A stretch of 64,000 bases of DNA, from the NCBI GenBank assembly GCA_911728455.2, contig OU452222.1, forward strand, positions 1,418,001 through 1,482,000, in the 5' to 3' direction. The translations under genes and the position numbers were made by a program. Shown here piece after piece: positions 1 to 13,800 of the stretch (positions are counted from its first letter, which is position 1; every line of letters begins with the position of its first letter). Under the pieces are notes generated by a model. That model saw only the letters and a program-made list of their open reading frames with translations. It ran no database searches and was not told the DNA's origin. This DNA is from Marthasterias glacialis. Its lineage: Eukaryota; Echinodermata; Asteroidea; Forcipulatida; Asteriidae.

Positions 1-91
1 CTGGAGAACTTTCATGAGAAATTTACAAAGTCGAGGGAAACTTAGTCTGTCCGATACTTAACAACATACTACACAATCTTGCACTCGAATG

Positions 92-260
92 CTTGGTTCA
101 AACTTCACGCGAATGCGAAGCGAATTTGATGTCACAAATTCCCAATGAACAATTTGCTCAAGTTGACTTGTGTTGAACTGTTTGTAAAATTCGATGCAAA
201 TGTAGAAGAGTGACGTCAAATTCACTTTGTGCTCGCATTCGCGTGAAGTATGAAGCAGGC
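92..260. repeat. Fold-back element (MITE-like)
   Basis: Imperfect inverted repeat: a left arm starting GGTTCAAACTTCACGCGAAT and its reverse complement at the right end (GCGTGAAGTATGAAGCAGGC). No coding capacity. Confidence 0.6.
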
Positions 261-881
261 TTAATAAACAACAGTAAAAAAATACAACTTTGTTTAATCA
301 AATTTTCTGTTTCTGTTTATTTTGCCATAATAATTAAGCATATATATTACACAGTAAAATTTCAAATTTGATGAAAAGTCATTTTTAATTAATGTCTTAA
401 TTACTGTAGTTTGAACAATGCATTGGAAAACTCTGGGTCCAACTTAAATTATACAAAGCAATAGGTGAACAGAAAAAAACTATGTTTGTCATCTCAGTGA
501 AATTAAGCCTTTCACATTATGCAGCCTTTTTTGTCTGGTTCCCTGTATGCCAGTAAGGTAATAGCACTGTTCAGCTAGATATCCATAAATAGAACCTAAC
601 TTTCCCTGAAAGCCTTCTTTTCACCACATATTTTTGTAAGAAAGAGAGTGAACAATAATTACAAGTACTTTCCAAGATGTTCATCTACAAACTCTTCTTT
701 TTGGTTTATGTTTGTAAGAGTTCTACAAGGTCTTTAGTCGAATGCAAACCTGTAATCACGGTCCATCAATCTTCTAATTAACCCTCTGAAAGAAACTGAA
801 TCCCAAACAAATGAGGCTGGAAGGTAAGAGAGTCTGATCTCTTCTTGTTATGATGAAAGTCAGTTTTCATTCTGGTAAGTT

Positions 882-1035
882 TTTGCGGTGACACCATGTA
901 GTTGTCTCTGATGAGCTGGGGTGCTTCTGAAAAGAACCGATGGTTTAACAACTCTTTAACAACTCTTGTTAAACCATCGGTTCTTTTCAGAACCAAACCA
1001 ACTCATTAGAGACAGCTACATGGTGTCACCGCAAA
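882..1035. repeat. Near-perfect fold-back element
   Basis: Arms of about 70 bp: TTTGCGGTGACACCATGTA at the left and its complement at the right, with AAGAACCGATGGTTTAAC mirrored around the centre. Diverged relatives of the same termini are at about 6757-6920 and 34830-34930. Confidence 0.75.
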
Positions 1036-1137
1036 CATTTACTAGATTGTATTCCCACCATGCAAACTTTCAAATATGTATTTATTATTGTTGATAAACA
1101 TTTGGAGCATGACAAAGATGACGACAGGTTAATGTCA

Positions 1138-1375
1138 TGGTTAGGCAGTCTAGTGCACCGGACTCATGTTATGATGGCGAAATTATCAGTGTGTGAGTCT
1201 GGCTCATGACACTGGTGTCCTTGAGCAAGACATTTCACTGTACTTGCTTCTCTTCACCCAGGAGTAAAGTGGATACCTGTGAGGGCAGAGATGGTTCATG
1301 CGACTGATTTAGCTTGGTGCGCTACATACTTGGCAGCACACAGACTGCATACATACTACCCATGGAGTTGAGATG
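1138..1375 (+). repeat. tRNA-derived SINE, partial
   Basis: tRNA-like head (GGCAGTCTAGTGCACCGGAC), then TGTCCTTGAGCAAGACA shared with other SINEs in the window. B box eroded. Confidence 0.5.
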
Positions 1376-1502
1376 GTTTATAATTATGAAACAAGTGGCC
1401 AAATGACCGCGGTAATAACGTTCATTTGTCAAAATAAAAAAATTGGCGGACACTGGCGCTCCATAAATGTCCATTGATATTACTCGCTATAGTAAGCTAT
1501 CC

Positions 1503-1653
1503 CAATAGGTGACTTTAGAGGACACTAGGTGGCAGCAGACTTACCAGGTAAATCCATTGTTCTCGGAAATGTGTGCACGCTCAGAAGTTCACAAACAAAG
1601 GAAATTTACCTGGCAAGTCTGCTGCCACCAAGCGCTCCAAACACTCCCGTTCC
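1503..1653. mobile_element. CTCF-motif fold-back MITE, copy 1
   Basis: Inverted repeat whose arms contain CACTAGGTGGCAGCAGACTT and its complement. Same family as the copies at 7181, 10974, 25786, 35892 and 63275 and the half copy at 4158. Confidence 0.75.
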
Positions 1654-1846
1654 CAATTTACTCATTGGTATAGAGATTAAAAGGTAAAACAGTGGCCTAA
1701 GGTTCAACACCGACCAAAGATGACTTGTTTTTCAATTGGTATTCATATCAAAGCAGCTTGAAGGTATCTTGTAAAATGAGACACCAACTCAAACGAAAGA
1801 AAGTTCAAGACAACTGTTTACAAATACAAAGTTGAAGGAACTCCTT

Positions 1847-4800
1847 TCATTTCCTTCTCTTGCTGAATTTATTCTTGGGCTTATTTTGTTTCCCACTTTT
1901 AGATGACATCTTCTGGGCTTGTTTCTGCTCTTTCCTTGCTTCATGAGTTCTGTAAACAAAAATAAAAAGTATACAAAAATGTAAAATCATACAAACGATC
2001 ATAGTGGTCGGGTTGGTGTAGTGGTATCTTTCCTCTCCTTCCAACTCTAAGACACTGGTTCAAATCCCGCCAGGGGCACTATGTGGATTGGGTTTTCAAG
2101 TCCCTACCTGATTGCGTGGGTTTTCCCTGGAATAAATCTCCGGGGTGCTCCTCCCACCTCTAAAACTGAAAATTTCTTCCTTGTTTTCTCTCATGGGGTT
2201 CCAGGCTAGTATAGTGATTAAGTTCACTTTTCCAAGAATCCTTGGCTTCACAACCAGAATTAACAAATGAAATGAAAATGAAATGGCAACACAGGTTTAA
2301 ACACCTACAGTCCAGTCAGGTTTGTTTTTACTACTCACTTGCTGCGGAACTGTTTGACGGATCTTTTGTTTGTGCTTGTCAGCTCTCTCTCAAATGATGA
2401 CTTCTGATGTCCGCTCTGCTTCTTCCCTTTCTTACCAAAAGCTTTTGTGTTTCCTGAAAATGATCAAATTGACGAGACATTTAAGTGTGTAACATCTTTT
2501 CGATCAGAAATTACTACCTTCAAATTTTGAAAACTAAAATATGCAGACTGATCATTGTCACTTCGCTTTTTAACAGCAATTACTTTTTTCCAAAAATAGG
2601 TCAAAGAAATAAAGCTGGACAACAAGAGATAAAAGAAAGTTTGGCATAATCCGATCGATCCAAAAATGCGACCAAACCTATTTTGTAAAATCAATTTGAG
2701 AAGGAAAAGAAAATGAAAGTTGCACAAAACTATACTGTAAAATGATTTAAAATTATAATCTTGACCTCTAACATTGCACAGGTATATCACATAATGGCTA
2801 CGAGACGTGTTTTCAAATTATATTTGGAAATGTTCTAAAGACACTGTTGCAGTGTAGGTGTCCCAGCAGCAGCGTAGCCAAGGGGATGGGGGGGGGGGGC
2901 TGGGAAGGGCACATGCCCCAAATTTTTTTTGCAGTACCCACCCCCCCAGGTGCCCATCATGAAAAAAGCCAGATACATGTAATTCATTAAAAAACATGGC
3001 TCCTGGGCTCCCACTGAAAAGCAATTACCCCCTCCCAGACTATATGCCACTGTGTCCAAGAGACCAAATGCATTTACAATGTGATTTGAAAAAAAAATCT
3101 GAACCACCTGTCCTAATTTGTTTTTGACCCAGTATGTCAAGGAATAATACTTGTTCAGGCCTCAGACAGGTTATATCTCAGTGACTGTTTCTACCTGTGA
3201 CTTGCTCTCGTGTGTTGATCCCTTTCATCAGGTTAGTTTTCCTGGACCTCTTGGCTTCCCTCGCTGCGAACAACTGAGCCTTCTCAATCTCACGCTGCAT
3301 ACGATGATCAATCTTTGTAAAACAAAAAAAACAAAAAATACCAGTCATCACAGCAAGTTGGTTATGGAAATTCTACCACAGTTATCTGGTAAATTTGGAA
3401 CATGGTTTTCTTTCAACTGAAATGTCAACTTACCGGATCTTCATTTTCCTCCTGTTTCTTGGACTTTTTCTTGGATTTCTTTATGCTGCCTGGATTTAGT
3501 GTCAAGTTCTCTGGAAAGATAACATCCATAATATTTATTTTACTCTTTCAAAAATTGACCATCTTGGCATTTATCGGTGGGGATAACGGCATCTCTGTAT
3601 TGTAATGTGTCATTGTGTCACACATGATCCCTAATTTCGGTTCCAAAGTCGTTTGTAATTTTACAAAAAAATCACCCATTTCTTCGTTCAAAAGCATTTC
3701 TTATGACAGAAACTTATAATTCTGAGAAGACCTTAGTCTTTGAAGAACATATGTAAAAGCCAAGTCCAACTGCTAAAGTTTAACTTACATAAATCCTCAT
3801 ACAAAAACTAGCTCAGTGCAATTCCTATGGGCTGCTTGCAACCGGTTGGATCCAGTTTGAGTGAAGTGGGCGTGGCTTACAGTGGAATTACATCACTCTT
3901 ACCAACAGGACAGCTGGAGCAGCTTTACCCATTGTTCAACTGCATGATCTCTCAGACTTTTGGGGATGTCATTACCCGAGGGCCATGCCACAGGAGGTAA
4001 TTTATCAACAACCAGTCCCATGCAATCTCCAAGATGAAAAATAGTTCACATATAATTTTGTGTGTGATTTTGTTTGGAATGGTTTGACACGTTTGGAAAA
4101 AAATGTCTTTTGCGCTGCTCAAGTATCCCATTATAAGCCCATAAGAATTGCCCCAGAGAATTTGGAACGATAGGTGGCAGCAGACTTACCAGGATTGAGG
4201 TCTATCAACATGGACTGATGTACATGGATATGATACATGGATATGTTTGGATGATGGCCCTGAGCACTACAGATATAATCAGGGCATTTTTTTCTAACTG
4301 TAGGTTTTACTTTTCAATTCAAGTCAATGAAACCAAATCGAGGCTGGAAGGGGAAATAGACTGGCCCTTTTCATTAAAACGATACTCAGCATTCATAATT
4401 GCAACTGCAAACACGGGATGTGACAAACAAGGTGGCATTTATCTTCAAGCAAACGTGAATCCTTGATTCTGATCGGTTGATCCATTGCAACAAGAGTGTG
4501 ATATATAATTATATCGCTTGGCCCACATCACACCCTGTTCTTACACGTTGTTTCAACTCTCATCTGCAGAATCGTACGGAAAATTCCCTTTAAACTCAAA
4601 AGTGGCACACTTGCTTGAAGATAAATTTGTTATCACACACGCGCTCGTTAAAAACGGAAAAAATATAGCATGTCTGCGCCCCATATCCAAACTTGGCCTG
4701 CGGCCTCGCTAGATATTGGACACAGAAGCACTATTTTTTCTCATATTCTACGAGCACGTGTGTGATAACTAATAATATCCCGCAGGGTTCCTTCTATCTA

Positions 4801-7800
4801 TGACTTACCCCGTTCAATCTTGCGCTCCTTGTGGGTCTGGAACCATGTTCGTTTTGGCCGACTAAAGATCTCCCTCTGATGCTCAAGCATGGCGTTTGCT
4901 TTGTGCATCTGTAGCTCAGTTATTCTCATCTCCTTCTCCTCCTCTTCAAGACGCATCACTTCCTCGATGTCTTCCTCCAAGCTGATGATCTTGTCTCGAT
5001 ACTTTTGTATAACATCTTTAAAGATAAAACACAGTGATGGTGAAGATTGTAAAACAAACAGTAATATCACCAAAAAATGTATGGTTTAAAAAGTTTTGCA
5101 AAACTGTAGTAACTCGTAGGTCTTCCCTTCCAGACTTTATAACAAATGCTGTACCTTATCTTGATTCAAAGATACTAAATCTTTGAACGAGGATGAGATA
5201 CAGCGTTTGTAATTATGCCTCTGTTGCATTTACTCTCTTTGAATCAAGAAAACTACAGTGTTGGTAATGATCATGAATATTAGTCTTTGAATAAAAATGA
5301 GAAACGAAATTATTAGATGGGACGTAAAACTGTAGGTCCCGTGCATTGTGCATTGCACATAAAAGAACCCAGTTGCACTTAGCGCTAAGAATAGGGGTTT
5401 GCCCTGGTGTTTCTGGCAGTGGCTGCTAAATGCGCCCCAGCACCTTGTAAACCCTTATAAGGTGCTACATAAATGGGTCTCGCATTTAAAAAACTTCAAA
5501 TAATAACAAGTACTTGAGTACCTAGTTGTTGGTAGATATGTGCACTATATATAAGACTCCGGTATAGACTGTGTAAGTCTCGCGCGTATTCAAACATAAG
5601 GGTCCGTTAAAGCATGTGATTTTGTTTCCTTTACATGTTACAGCAATGTGTGTGGGACCAAAATGGTCCCAAAAATATTTGAATACGGGCGAGACTTACA
5701 CAGTCTATTATTATCATTTATTCATAATTACCTGGGACAGTTTATTCATTCTGATTGGTTGAGAGGAGATCACGTGGCCATGTTTAAACGTGTGATATAG
5801 ACATGGTCAAAGTGTTTAAACATGGACTGCGTAAATTGAGTCAAAAGAGGGCGCTATCAAACGGTTTCCCACAGCCCAATTTAAATTGGTAGCTCCGTGG
5901 AGGTAGATGGTAGTACCCAAATTTGGCTTGTGGAAGTTTGAAACTTGCGTGCGCAATTTTGAAACTTGCGCAAGGGGCTCAACATGGATAGAATTTAGAA
6001 CTTTAACACAGACTCAAGTCGAGGACGTGAGCTGTCACTGTCGGATTTGTTCTCAAATTTTGAAGGCTTTTGGATGTTTTCAACAGAAAGGTATTTAAAA
6101 ATGGGAATAAAAGTGTACTGAATCAGTTTTTAACAAGTTATTTAAATACAGTGAGGCCTAGTTCTCGATAATTTGACATCGACTTCGTCTCGGTAAATTA
6201 TCAAGAACCAGGCCTCACCGTGTTTAAACAACTAATTAAAAGCCTCTTCACCACACTTTTATTGTATTAATCTAAAGTTCCAACAATGAAGATGGTAAAT
6301 ACATCTTACCTATGGGAACTATACGACTTTTAACAGGGTTGTTAGCCTTCTTCACAATTTCCTTCAGCAGTTTTCTCTCACGCTCTCCTACAAGACTCAC
6401 AGCTCTGTGGAGTAAGATTAGAACAAATAGAACATATGGAACAAATGAAAACTTGGCGGGGGTCGTGGGTTCGGATCTCACCCGAGGAATATGCCTGTGA
6501 GTTTTTTTTCACAGGACTCGAGAAAGTTCTGAGTATACAGTGCTTAACACACATTGGTGTATGGGCAAAAACACAAATAATATTCTTATCCCCGATGCAA
6601 AAGTTAACATCTATTAAAATGAAAACTTAAAAACACAGCAAATAATCAGTCCATTAAACTCTGCAATACAATCAGGTAGGTTTTCATTTCTGTGGAAACT
6701 CAAATCAAAGCATGGGTTTTGAGGCATTGCATGGTAAAGTATCAATGTTTATTTAGTTTTGCGGTAACACCATGTGATTATGTCTACTTTGCTATATACA
6801 TTCCACTGACATCCCACTGTCTACTGAAACACCCCAGTACACAGGGCACTCACACACACAATGGGCAGACCACACAATGGCTCTGAGCCCACCAACCACA
6901 GTTCTCCATTCAGAAGAACCAATCAGAGCAGTGCTGACTCTACACTGAAACCTCTGAATTCCTATGAAGAGACCAGCAGCCGATTTCACGAAACCTTACG
7001 CAACTGCGTAAGTCCACTTGTGCAACATTTAGTGCGTAAGTTGGGCCACTTATGCAATGAAGTATGGCACAAGTAGGCTTACGCAGTTGCGTAAAGTTTC
7101 GTGAAATCGGCTGCTGCATCTCAAACACTCCTCAGTCTGCTGACCATGACTAGAGCAAGCTAGTCGAAACGTCAAGACCAATGGGAGACTTTTGAGGACA
7201 CTAAGTGGCAGCAGACTTACCAGATAAATCCACTGTTCTCAGAATTGTGCGCATGCTCACAACTCACAACAACACAAGCAATGGAAATTGACCTGGTAAG
7301 TCTGCTGCCACCTAGTGTTCCAAAGTCTCCCATTAATGACTTACTCCGCGGCAGTGAAGTTAACTATGAGAAGTCCCCTCGATCCACCAAGCGAAAGTAG
7401 TAGTAGTCAAACTTGTAGGACAGATGGGTGTTGTAAATGATGTAAAAACATCATGGATTGATTCATTAATTTGCACCCTTTTCTTTCATTGGTAAACTCA
7501 ACAACCAGAGAGAGTTTTCTCAACTTTTTAAAAGTCGTTGCATGTGTGTGGTTTAGTTGATGATTTACTTAAACTCTCTTTGACTTACCGTCCACTTTTG
7601 CCTGCTCTAGCTGTTCTCCCTACTCTGTGTACGTAGTGTTTAAGAGTATTAGGCAGAGTGAAGTTGATAATCTGCAGGACAAGAACAAAACCGTCAAATT
7701 CTTCATTCCATCGAGATCCTAAATTCAAAAAGATTCTACACAAGTAAAATTTTATAAAAGAAAAACAATAATAATAATAATAACAAACATTTATACCGCG

Positions 7801-10800
7801 CTTAATACTACGTTTCTAAGCGCCATATGGTGATGTTGTCCTTGTAGACTATTAGGTGAAACAAGGGCAACCGCAACAAAAAATAAAGAAACAAAATTAC
7901 AGGTAGAAAACACTAACTGACATGGAGTGTTCAAACAAAAAAAGTTAGCAAAATACAAAAGAATGGCATTTCCATTGCCACTCTGAAAGCTCTCTGCAAT
8001 GAATTTCTGTACTACCTACCTTTTAAATGATACATCAAAATGAATATCAAATAGGGGAAGAGGTAGTTATATTCGTCTCGCAACGAATTTATTTACCCCT
8101 CCCTGTTCTTAGCTGTGCTGTTAAGAGATTTGCGTTTATATATCGTCTTGTTTTTGCGCATTGGGGCAGGTTTCTATCCCTTCAAAAAGTAGCCCACACC
8201 TCGAGTGGCCTTTGGGCCTTGTGACGGGCTAATTGCATAACGCTTCTTTTTTTAAATATAAAAAATTAGCTGATCTTACCGTTTTAACTCCTTCAATATC
8301 AAGACCTCTGGCAGCAAGATCTGTTGCAACCAGAACATCAACATTCTCTTCCTTGAATCGCCGGAGAGCTTCCAGACGCTGAAAGAGAATAATAACATCG
8401 GTCAGTTACACTGCACAAGAAATTATACTCTACTGTCATCCTTTGGCTAGTGTGAAACTAGCATAGGTGATGTAGGTATACCTACAAACAAATATTAACA
8501 ATAATATAACAATAAGTAAGACTTGTAAAGCGTATTTCCCAAAGTTACAATGCACTACTAAAAATTGTTCAAGGAAAAAACGTATGTTGCTTAAGGAAAG
8601 ACATCGAAGAGAACAGATGAGTTTTTGATTTAGTCCTGAAACTCTGGAGTGAGTTGATGTTGCGAATGTGATTTGGTGGAGAGCTCCAGCATCGGGGACC
8701 AGCAACTGAGAAGGACTGGTCCCCTGCTCTTTTGTAAATGCGTGGGATTATTAGAGTATTATTGGAGGCCACTCCAGTCAGGTGTGTTGAGGTTTACAGA
8801 GTCTGTAATGTATCGTGGTGGTTTATCAAAGAGCTTTGCATATGTTCACAGCTGTTTTGAAGATGATGCATTGTCTGACTTTACATTAATATATAGTTCT
8901 GTTTGAGGTCCTTTGTTTCCTTTATTTTTTTGACCTTTATTTGCTTCCTTTCTTTCATTCTTGTTAGAAATAAAACTATCATAGGTTGATTCTCATGATA
9001 TCTTTATTTTATTTAAAAGAAAAAAGGATTAGAATCAACCATAGGGATTAGAATCCGGAAAATGCTGAGCTCAATTGTCGTCTGTGTCTGCTTTGCACGC
9101 CCTCTGTGTCAGCTTTGGACATAGAGTATAAATACCATGTGACAAGCCTGTGTGGCAAAATTAACCAGATCAACAAATGGGAAAGCTGAAATTTGTCATA
9201 CTGCCAAGATGGCAGTGAGCATGAATAGACTCAAAGCAGATACAGGCAGGTTCCTATACAAACAGCATACTCTGGGTCCTGCTTTTATGGAATAATCAGA
9301 CATGTATATTTCCAAGAACACTGTTGTAGATGAAAGTGCAGAGAAATGTTCCTTACCTGCGCCTGAGAGAGATTGCCATGAAGCTCCCCTACATTGAGCC
9401 CAAATAGACCCAGGATGATATGAAGACGATGGGCTTGGATCTTAGTCTGTACGAACATGATGCAGTGATCGTGGAATGTCCGACAACACAATGCTGCAAT
9501 ACGAAGAGAAATAAAACTGGAACAAATCTCTCTAAAAGCAAGCATCATTGTTGGGTTTTTTGTCGTTTGGTAATCATATAGTAAAATGATTTAAACTTCT
9601 GGCTATTGTTCAGTGTTTTTTTCAAGAAGGACCCATTTATTATGTAGGAGTTGAAACTTGCATGGTGGAGATTTAATTTAGTAAGTTTTGCAGAAACAAA
9701 AAAAAGAAGAAAATTATCTTAAGTTTCTCATATTACCACTTCCTCATAGAAGACTGAAATGCTACCTAGCTACAAGGCAAGCTCGGTGGTCTAGTGGTGA
9801 GACATTTTGCTCTGGAATGGCAAAGGTCGTGGGTTCGAATCCCATAAGAAGTAATATGCCTGTGGATTTTTTTTCACAGGACTCGGGGAAAGTACAGAGT
9901 ACATATTGCTTAACCCTCGGGTCATCCGCAATGAAAATTTTACGCTGTGTATCCACAAGCTGATTTTTTAATCAACACCCTGTCTTTTAGGTCAATTAAC
10001 CCCCCTATGCAAGCCCAAAGCTATAATAAATGACCATGTGGGTGAATTGGAGTGCCAGTCAAGACTTAGACTTGTGTTATTTACGATCAGTGTGCGGCCG
10101 CAAGTTGTTTTCACAAAGTGCATACCGCCTTGTGCCAATGACCCTTAGCACAAGGGTCAATCAATTACTACACGGAGACAGGTGGCTGCTGTCTTTCAAC
10201 ACTCCTTACTCTGCAGTGGTTAGGGTCTGGCCAATGAAAGTTTACAGGCTTGTGGGGTATACCAGGGGTGAGGTTAACATGGAATCTTGGCTTTTTTGGC
10301 CCATTGAAAAAAAGTTATGGCCATATTTGGTAGTACCTGCTGAATTTAATCATCACGTGGCTGACAATTATCACACACCGGTGTATGGGTAAAACAAAAA
10401 CAATAAGACTGAAATGAATGCATGATTCAATAAATGACAATGTGGCAGCACCGACTTTATTAAAGGCTTATAAGAAGCAGATTTGATTTAGTTAGTTTCT
10501 TCAGATCCATGGTCTTACCAGCAGCAATAGCTTCTCGATCACTATCTCTGTTTGGTCTGATTCGGATGAACTCCTGGCGGAGATTGTAAGCTACGTCGGT
10601 ATTCTCGTTAACAAAGATCTTAACTGGGTTTCTCAGGGATACAGCTGCAAGATCTTTTACCTGAAAGTACAAAGGAAGAAGTTTCAAATGATTTAAATAT
10701 CATGGAGTCACTTAATATATGTTAATAACATAAGCCAAGTTGGGGTAGCAATACGTCAAGTCAACATTTACAGTGTTACTGGGAAAACTAAGCCAATGTA

Positions 10801-13800
10801 CCACTGAGCAGAGTAGTCAGACTGAAGTGATATTTCAAACATTTGTGGCTGGAAATAGATGTATTTCAGCTGAGATGCCACCGATGTGTCAAAGTTTCAG
10901 ATGAAGGACACAGAGAGAGAGAAGCAGTTCAGATAGCAATAGCAGGTGATTCAATTCCATTCAATGGGAGACTTTTGAGGACACTAGGTGGCAGTAGACT
11001 TACCAGGTAATATCCATTGCTCTCGGAAATGTGCGCATGCTCGTAACTATGCAAACAATGACAATTTACCTGGTAAGTCTCCCATTCAAGCCAGCAATTT
11101 ATGCCATACTACTCTTCTCAAAATAAAACATGATAAAACAAAAAATGACAGATATAGGAAGAAATAATAAGAACAGCTCTATGCAGACCCAAATTAAAGA
11201 GTATGAGGTCAAATTAAGCCAAGGCTTGTTGGAAAACAGTCTCGATGGACAAAATACAAACGTGAGAACAAGACAAACCAGTAACACAAAGCAAAGCAAA
11301 ACAAAACAGAGTGAGGATGCAAAGACAGGAAATGTCTAAACTGGCAGGGCTATTAAGTAAACGGTTGTTAAAAAAATGAGGCAAAAAAAGACTGAGAATG
11401 ATAAGGGTTGGACTAATTAGAAGAGAGAGCTATGCCACATAATGGGAGAGGAGACATCTTTTGTAAGAAGACATAAATCGACTCGCAGACAGCAATTTTT
11501 GACTTTCTTCTTGAAAACAGTTCCACAAGCATGGCCCACAGAAACAAAGAGTGTTGCTTGAGTACTTACATGTATATATCCTTGGCTGTTATGTTCCAGA
11601 TAAAAAAAATCACTTATACTAGAACCACGACAATGGCTCTATTGTTGTTTACAATGAATGAATTACCTCATCCGTCATGGTGGCTGAGAATAACATAGTC
11701 TGCCGGCTGTGGGAACACAGTCTGATAATCTCCTTCATCTGCTCGGCAAAATACTCATCCAACATCCTAAGCAAGAATCACATTCCTGATTGTTATCAAA
11801 CAGAACCTTTCTTCTTGTGTAGGTTTGTTGTGCTTCACTTGAAATCAATAAACTGCTAAGAGGCTGTCCAATATTAAGTTTCAACATTTTAGAGTCATAC
11901 AAAGAGTACGACGGGGGGAGGGAGTCGAAAGGCAGAAGCTGTGTATGACTGTAAAAATGTTGATGCATCTACAGTACAATCAGCAGAAGAAACACAATAA
12001 TTGGGGAAAATAAATTATTTGTTATTAATTTATTTATTTATTTATTTTTTTTTTTTTGGGGGGGCTGCTAACATTTGTATTAATGCCAATTGATATTGAT
12101 AAATTGATAAACATAAAAAACTCTGACAAGCACTACTTTGGGGTAAGGAGAAGGTTTTAAAAAGTGTTACTACACTTCATACATATTCATGATCGAGAGC
12201 TGAATTCTCACTGGACCATTCACCATCATGTGCCAGATGTTATTTTTGCTGTTTACCAACAGTGTTATACGCATGTGCAACAGTCTAATAGGCATGCACT
12301 TTGCGAAGCCATCTTTGAACTGTTGCATGGGTGTTGTGCACAGGCACAAACATCGCCCTAGCTAGCTAGCAAGCTCCATACACACGATGAATGGCAGCAC
12401 ACGTAAATGTCATTCTGCAGTTTCTCAAGCTCAATGATGTCGAACTAGAGAAGTTATGAGGTATACTAAAACAAATATAACATGGTTTATTTCGTGTGGT
12501 CAGTCGTTTGGCACCCCTCGGTGTTATACAAATATTTACATGGTTTGAGGGTGGACAGTCGGTATTAGCTCCCCAAGGCAATGGAACTTGACAAACTAGT
12601 TTGTCGACTTCTAATACCGAGGGGAGCTAATATCGACTGTCCATCCTCAAACCATGTTACATTTGTTTTACTGTACCTCATAACTTCTCTAGTTTGGCAT
12701 CATTGAGTTTGAGAAAACGTGGATTGACATTTACTTATAATCTTTTCATGTGTATCAGCTAGCTAGACGCATGCGATGTTTATGCATGAGCACTACACCA
12801 GGGTGACAGTTCCACGAGTGCTTTGTAATGCGCATGCGTATTAGACTGTTACGCATACGATAGTTTACAACACGTGCATATTTACCCTGTGCGTGAATAC
12901 TGGTATGCGTGTTAGGTAAACAGCAAAAATAGCATCTGGCACGTGATGGCGAATGGACCAGTGAGAATTCGACTCTCATTCATGAATATGTATGAGGTAT
13001 AGTAATGGAAGTTGACAAACCTCGCCTCGGGAACTAGTTTGTCAACATCCAATACCTTGGGGAGCTAAAATCGACTGTCCACTCTCAAACCATCTTAGTT
13101 TGTATAATAGTCTCTATTTGACCTTAAATAGTGAAAACTTTGGATAATTTTTGGAATATTTTTACTTAGCAGTTTTTACGTTAATACCTGTCAGCTTCAT
13201 CAAGGATAAGGATCTCTACATCCTTCAGGTCAAAGGTCGGAGCATTATGTAAATGATCAATCAGACGGCCCGGTGTTGCTATGACGATATCAGGGCCTTT
13301 CCTCAATGCAGCTTCCTGGAGTTTGACATCCAAACCGCCTATGATGATAAAATAAAGGCCAAATTTCTTAAAGGCAAGATATACCTTTGGTAATTACTCC
13401 ACAAATTAATGACCAGGAAAGCTGACTTGGTGAGAAGCACTGGAGAGCTGTTGATTGTATAAAACACTGTGGCGATGTGGTTTTAGAGAAAGAGATAATT
13501 TTCTGCCCAAAAATTTGAAACGATTCACGCATGAATCGTTCCTCACGTAATGAAAAAAAATGCAGTTTCAGCTTTTTCGGATCCTTTCATAGGGTAAAAA
13601 CTGCTCCAGATTTTCGCCAATATCTCAAAGACGCCGCCATATTTTGAAACAAAACTTTCAGTGGTTAGTTTTTTGGTATATATCTACAATTATATAGGAT
13701 TGAAACAAATTTCCAGTTCCAAATACCAAAGGTATCTCTCGCCGTATCTCCAACTACACCAATTTAAATTTTACAAACTCATAGATCATTTGAATATAAT

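Larger units (their letters stand above)
1..1846. other. Region downstream of DDX27 (3' UTR and repeats)
   Basis: No coding exon recognised. Minus-strand AATAAA at 1081-1086 could end the DDX27 transcript. The rest is repeats: fold-backs at 92-260, 882-1035 and 1503-1653, and a tRNA-derived SINE at about 1138-1375. Confidence 0.4.

Noticed and set aside
9785..9845. Possible tRNA gene with good A and B boxes
   Set aside because: Belongs to a SINE-B copy; no clean acceptor stem.
10030..10392. 120-aa plus-strand open frame
   Set aside because: Lies in the insertion within SINE-B and shows no domain; most likely chance.
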